The position numbers were made by a program, and so were the translations under genes. From Psychrobacter sp. UBA3483 (GTDB taxonomy: Bacteria; Pseudomonadota; Gammaproteobacteria; Pseudomonadales; Moraxellaceae), in assembly GCF_002377905.1 (NCBI RefSeq), contig NZ_DFQS01000052.1, forward strand, positions 565 through 26,586: DNA of 26,022 nucleotides, written 5' to 3'. Shown here piece after piece: positions 23,511 through 26,022 of the stretch (within the stretch, counting starts at the first letter, position 1; each line of letters opens with the position of its first letter). The notes below the pieces were generated by a model, which saw nothing but the letters and a program-made list of their open reading frames with translations, did no database searches and was not told the origin of the DNA.

Positions 23511-24695
23511 TTAATAAAACGCTTGAATACCAGTCTGTGCACGACCTAGGATAAGCGCATGAATATCGTGCGTACCTTCATAAGTATTGACCGCTTCTAA
23601 GTTCATCACATGACGGATAATGTGAAACTCATCAGAGATACCGTTGCCGCCATGCATATCACGAGCAATACGCGCGATATCGAGCGCCTTACCGCAGTTA
23701 TTACGCTTAATCAGTGAAATCATCTCAGGCGCCGCATTGTCTTCATCCATCAGACGACCAACACGTAGCGCCGCTTGTAAACCTAAAGCGATTTCCGTCT
23801 GCATATTGGCAAGCTTCAACTGCACCAGCTGCGTTGCGGCAAGTGGGCGACCAAATTGCTTACGGTCTAGCGTGTACTGACGAGCGGCCTTCCAGCAGAA
23901 CTCTGCCGCACCCATTGCGCCCCATGCGATACCGTAACGGGCTTTATTTAAACAGCCAAATGGCCCTTTTAGACCGCGGATATCTGGGAAAGCATTGGCT
24001 TCAGGGACAAATACCTTGTCCATGACAATCTCACCGGTAACTGAAGCACGTAATGAAAACTTACCTTCAATCTTCGGCGCTGATAACCCTTTCATGCCTT
24101 TGTCTAAAATAAAACCGCGAATCTCATCGGCATCGTCCTTTGCCCAAACGACAAACACATCAGCGATAGGACTGTTGGTAATCCACATCTTATTACCTGT
24201 CAGCTCATAACCGCCATCAACCGCACGCGCACGGGTCGACATTGAAGCTGGATCTGACCCTGAATCTGGTTCTGTCAGACCAAAGCAACCTACATATTCG
24301 CCAGTCGCAAGCTTAGGCAAATAACGCTCTCTTTGCTCTTCAGTACCATACGCCCAGATAGGATGCATGACCAAACTCGATTGCACGCTCATCGCTGAAC
24401 GATAACCTGAATCCACCGCTTCAACTTCCTTGGCAATCAGACCGTAAGCGACACTCGATAAACCGGCACAACCATAACCTTCGATTGTCACGCCAAGCAA
24501 GCCCATCTCACCCATTTGACGCATGATATTACGGTCAAAATTCTCATTGCGATTGGCCTCTAAAATGCCAGGCATCAGCTCTTTTTGAAAAAACTGACGG
24601 GCGCTGTCCGTGACCATGCGCTCTTCGTCAGTCAGCTGGTCGCGTAATAAAAACGGATCTTCCCAGTCGAAACTTGGACGCTTAGATGTTGCCAT
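23511..24695 (-). CDS. gcdH: Glutaryl-CoA dehydrogenase
   Basis: This FAD acyl-CoA dehydrogenase oxidises and decarboxylates glutaryl-CoA to crotonyl-CoA, passing electrons to ETF. It is 394 aa when started at ATG 24695, preceded by AAGGAG at 24702-24707. An in-frame ATG at 24791 would add 32 residues but lacks conserved wording. Domains: N-terminal helical (about 15-130), beta (about 135-235, GLTEPDSGSDPASM and WITNSPIADV), C-terminal helical. The catalytic glutamate is E373 in NTYEGTHDIHALILG, placed as in human GCDH. It is the first gene of the gcdH-gcdG unit and divergent from an IclR-family gene. Together with GabT/GabD it fits lysine or 5-aminovalerate breakdown. Confidence 0.96.
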   Translation of the reverse strand: MATSKRPSFDWEDPFLLRDQLTDEERMVTDSARQFFQKELMPGILEANRNENFDRNIMRQMGEMGLLGVTIEGYGCAGLSSVAYGLIAKEVEAVDSGYRSAMSVQSSLVMHPIWAYGTEEQRERYLPKLATGEYVGCFGLTEPDSGSDPASMSTRARAVDGGYELTGNKMWITNSPIADVFVVWAKDDADEIRGFILDKGMKGLSAPKIEGKFSLRASVTGEIVMDKVFVPEANAFPDIRGLKGPFGCLNKARYGIAWGAMGAAEFCWKAARQYTLDRKQFGRPLAATQLVQLKLANMQTEIALGLQAALRVGRLMDEDNAAPEMISLIKRNNCGKALDIARIARDMHGGNGISDEFHIIRHVMNLEAVNTYEGTHDIHALILGRAQTGIQAFY

Positions 24696-24755
24696 GTAGA
24701 ACTCCTTGTTATCAGTCTTCCTGACCGACGAGTAGTGATTAATGAGTAAATCGTT

Positions 24756-24805
24756 TGTATAAATGATTGACTTGTTAGTTCCGCTATGCAAAACTTAGTT
24801 TCATA
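24756..24805 (-). promoter_or_regulatory. Putative gcdH promoter and regulator dyad
   Basis: On the minus strand TATACA (24756-24761) is a possible -10. Next to it, on the upstream side, is an imperfect dyad at 24785-24805: TATG-CA-AAACT-T-AGTTT-CATA, whose arms match except for a 2-nt insert. It sits between gcdH and the IclR gene, where an IclR operator would be expected. Confidence 0.4.
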
Positions 24806-24870
24806 ATTTTAATCTATTTAAGCAAAGTTTTACGGCGCTGTAAACCTTTATCAAAAAAAATGAGCATAAA

Positions 24871-25698
24871 ATGACAAAAAATGTATCAGCAGCCCTGCCA
24901 CTACTTAGTCGAATGACCACCATTCTTGAGCAAAGTAAGGACGATAATGACCGCCAGTTTGTCACCGCACTGGGGCGTGGACTGACTTTATTAGCAGCCT
25001 TTGAGCAGCATGAGCAGCTTAGCCATCAGCAGTTATGTCAAATGACTACATTACCAAAAGCGACCGTTACGCGGCTTATTCATACTTTGCTGACGCTTGG
25101 ATTTTTACGCATGACCGAGCACGGACAGTATCAACTCGGCAGTAGCGCAGTGAGACTCAGCGCGACCGCATGGAGTCGCCATGATATGGTGGCCGCAGCT
25201 GAGCCACTGCTGCGGCAATTTGCTAGTAGCAATGAGGTATCGGTAAATTTGGCCACCGAGGTCGAAGGAGAAATGCGCTATCACGCTTGTTGTCGTAGCC
25301 CTGCTCGTCTGTCAGTCAATTTGCAAGTTGGCTCAGCCGTGCCCGTCGCCCGTACCGCTATTGGACGCGCTTTTTATGCGGTAAGCTCGCCCGCGAGACA
25401 GTCGGTGATCCGTAATAATCTACAAGAGCATTTATCCAAAGAAGAGTATGACCGCGCGCAATCTGCGTTAACCGAGGCGACAGAGCATTATGTAAAATAC
25501 GGCTATACGGTATCAGATGGTGAGTTTTCTACCGATATATTGGCCGTGGGCGTTGGCGTCTTTGACATCGCTACTGGGCAGTATGCATATTCGCTCAATG
25601 CCAGTGTGCCGAGTGCCAACTGGCAAGCGGAAGAATATGCAGCGATGATTGTGCCAAAATTGCAGGCGTTGGCTGAAAAGATTGGACGCGGTATTTAA
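24871..25698 (+). CDS. IclR-family transcriptional regulator, probable gcd regulator
   Basis: This 275-aa protein has a helix-turn-helix at about 28-90 (LGRGLTLLAAFEQHEQLSHQQLCQMTTLPKATVTRLIHTL, given here only as landmarks around residues 34-73) and the IclR effector domain after it (VNLQVGSAVPVARTAIGRAFYA). The N-terminal about 28 residues before the HTH form an extension absent from the other IclR in this window, and ATG 24913 is an alternative start. The ribosome site before 24871 is poor. It is divergent from gcdH across 175 bp and is most likely its regulator; the ligand may be glutarate or glutaryl-CoA. It is clearly a different subgroup from the first IclR protein, so not a recent duplicate. 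Confidence 0.87.
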   Translation: MTKNVSAALPLLSRMTTILEQSKDDNDRQFVTALGRGLTLLAAFEQHEQLSHQQLCQMTTLPKATVTRLIHTLLTLGFLRMTEHGQYQLGSSAVRLSATAWSRHDMVAAAEPLLRQFASSNEVSVNLATEVEGEMRYHACCRSPARLSVNLQVGSAVPVARTAIGRAFYAVSSPARQSVIRNNLQEHLSKEEYDRAQSALTEATEHYVKYGYTVSDGEFSTDILAVGVGVFDIATGQYAYSLNASVPSANWQAEEYAAMIVPKLQALAEKIGRGI

Positions 25699-25800
25699 AC
25701 GCTTATTTGGCTAATAAGCCGTTTATGCCATGCTAAAACCTTTAAAAACGGCATTATCACGTCATTATTAGCAAGCCGTTACTCAATTAATATGGAGCCG

Positions 25801-25809
25801 TGATATTAT
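25801..25809 (+). promoter_or_regulatory. Extended -10 box near the right end
   Basis: TGATATTAT has TGn directly before TATTAT. Transcription would start near 25816, just before the 9-bp inverted arms CGCCATCAA/TTGATGGCG. No convincing -35 is seen. Confidence 0.4.
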
Positions 25810-25823
25810 AGGCGTATGATGTA

Positions 25824-25874
25824 CGCCATCAATTTGAGCCCCTGCCTTTATCGTCAGTGTTTAAGTTGATGGCG
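25824..25874 (+). promoter_or_regulatory. Long-range 9-bp stem, possible leader structure
   Basis: CGCCATCAA (25824-25832) pairs with TTGATGGCG (25866-25874) over a 33-nt loop, followed by CTTTAATTTGTTTT, a moderate U-rich tail. The left arm competes with GGCGTA (25811-25816) for the same CGCC bases. The arrangement is switch-like but weak. Confidence 0.35.
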
Positions 25875-25928
25875 CTTTAATTTGTTTTAATGAGTATTAT
25901 CCAATCTTTTTATACCTTAGATTAACAC

Positions 25929-26022
25929 ATGAAGTGCAATATCAAAGAGCAGGTGAAAAAGAGGCCTAGATGCGCTAGCATCAAAGTCTTTATCCACCGC
26001 CAAAGTGAGATTGCAACCATGA
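25929..26022 (+). CDS. Possible start of the next gene, cut by the window edge
   Basis: A frame open from ATG 25929 to the window end (31 codons) also contains the final ATG at 26019, which has GTGAGA at 26005-26010 with about 8-nt spacing. The true gene probably begins at one of these. The stretch is too short to judge the product or even to exclude chance. Confidence 0.2.
   Translation, partial: MKCNIKEQVKKRPRCASIKVFIHRQSEIATM

Larger units (their letters stand above)
25699..26022. other. Gene-free right end with promoter-like and hairpin elements
   Basis: No complete gene is visible in these 324 bp. A 7-bp hairpin GCTTATT-TGGCT-AATAAGC lies at 25701-25719, directly after the IclR stop, without a U tract. 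GCCGTTT (25718-25724) can pair with AAACGGC (25746-25752). GGCGTA and TACGCC (25811-25827) and CGCCATCAA with TTGATGGCG (25824-25874) overlap. An extended -10 lies at 25801-25809. Confidence 0.5.

Noticed and set aside
24696..24791. 32-residue N-terminal extension of GcdH from ATG 24791
   Set aside because: It lacks conserved wording and a ribosome site, while ATG 24695 has AAGGAG at ideal spacing.
1..26022. CRISPR array, prophage or genomic island with defence genes
   Set aside because: No regularly spaced repeats, no phage or defence genes; apart from the IS fragment the content is metabolic and housekeeping.

Overview
The window looks like a chromosomal segment of a Moraxellaceae gammaproteobacterium, most probably Psychrobacter. 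This is an inference from protein style (CarA, CarB, GreA, RF2 and GcdH all read as gammaproteobacterial), moderate-to-low GC, AT-rich intergenic DNA and -10 boxes of the form AGTATAATGC. No database search was possible. I found no rRNA, tRNA or CRISPR array.

Left part (1-5100): the end of an IS630-type insertion sequence lies about 25 bp beyond the 3' end of ppnP, and its transposase is apparently read through a -1 frameshift at an A7 run. Then come prfB (RF2, with the classical +1 frameshift at an internal TGA), a SerB-like HAD phosphatase, a small Arg-rich membrane protein, a gamma-class carbonic anhydrase family protein and a secreted PAP2 phosphatase.

Centre-left (5100-12600): carA and carB (carbamoyl phosphate synthetase) follow a structured leader that looks like an attenuator. 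carA starts at TTG. greA follows with its own leader hairpin. A possible small RNA unit lies between carB and greA. Next is an exported DUF11-like protein followed by a 17-bp tandem repeat.

Centre (12600-16500): a two-gene cassette of a radical SAM protein with a helix-hairpin-helix tail and its usual partner (TIGR03915/DUF4130 type) is a little-characterised putative DNA modification or repair system. The uracil-DNA-glycosylase-like domain often fused to the partner is missing here. A family-4 glycosyltransferase with an odd charged tail follows.

Right part (16500-25700): two minus-strand catabolic units, each facing a divergent plus-strand IclR-family regulator. Unit 1 is gabD, gabT and an APC permease. 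Unit 2 is gcdH and a class III CoA-transferase (gcdG-like). Together they could convert 5-aminovalerate to glutarate semialdehyde, glutarate, glutaryl-CoA and crotonyl-CoA, the lower half of the aminovalerate route of lysine breakdown. GabT/GabD may therefore act as DavT/DavD as well as, or instead of, on GABA. Intergenic gaps in both units carry strong inverted repeats, including a 22-bp hairpin between gcdH and gcdG. The last 320 bp hold no clear gene but contain an extended -10 box and overlapping hairpins that may be the leader of the next gene.
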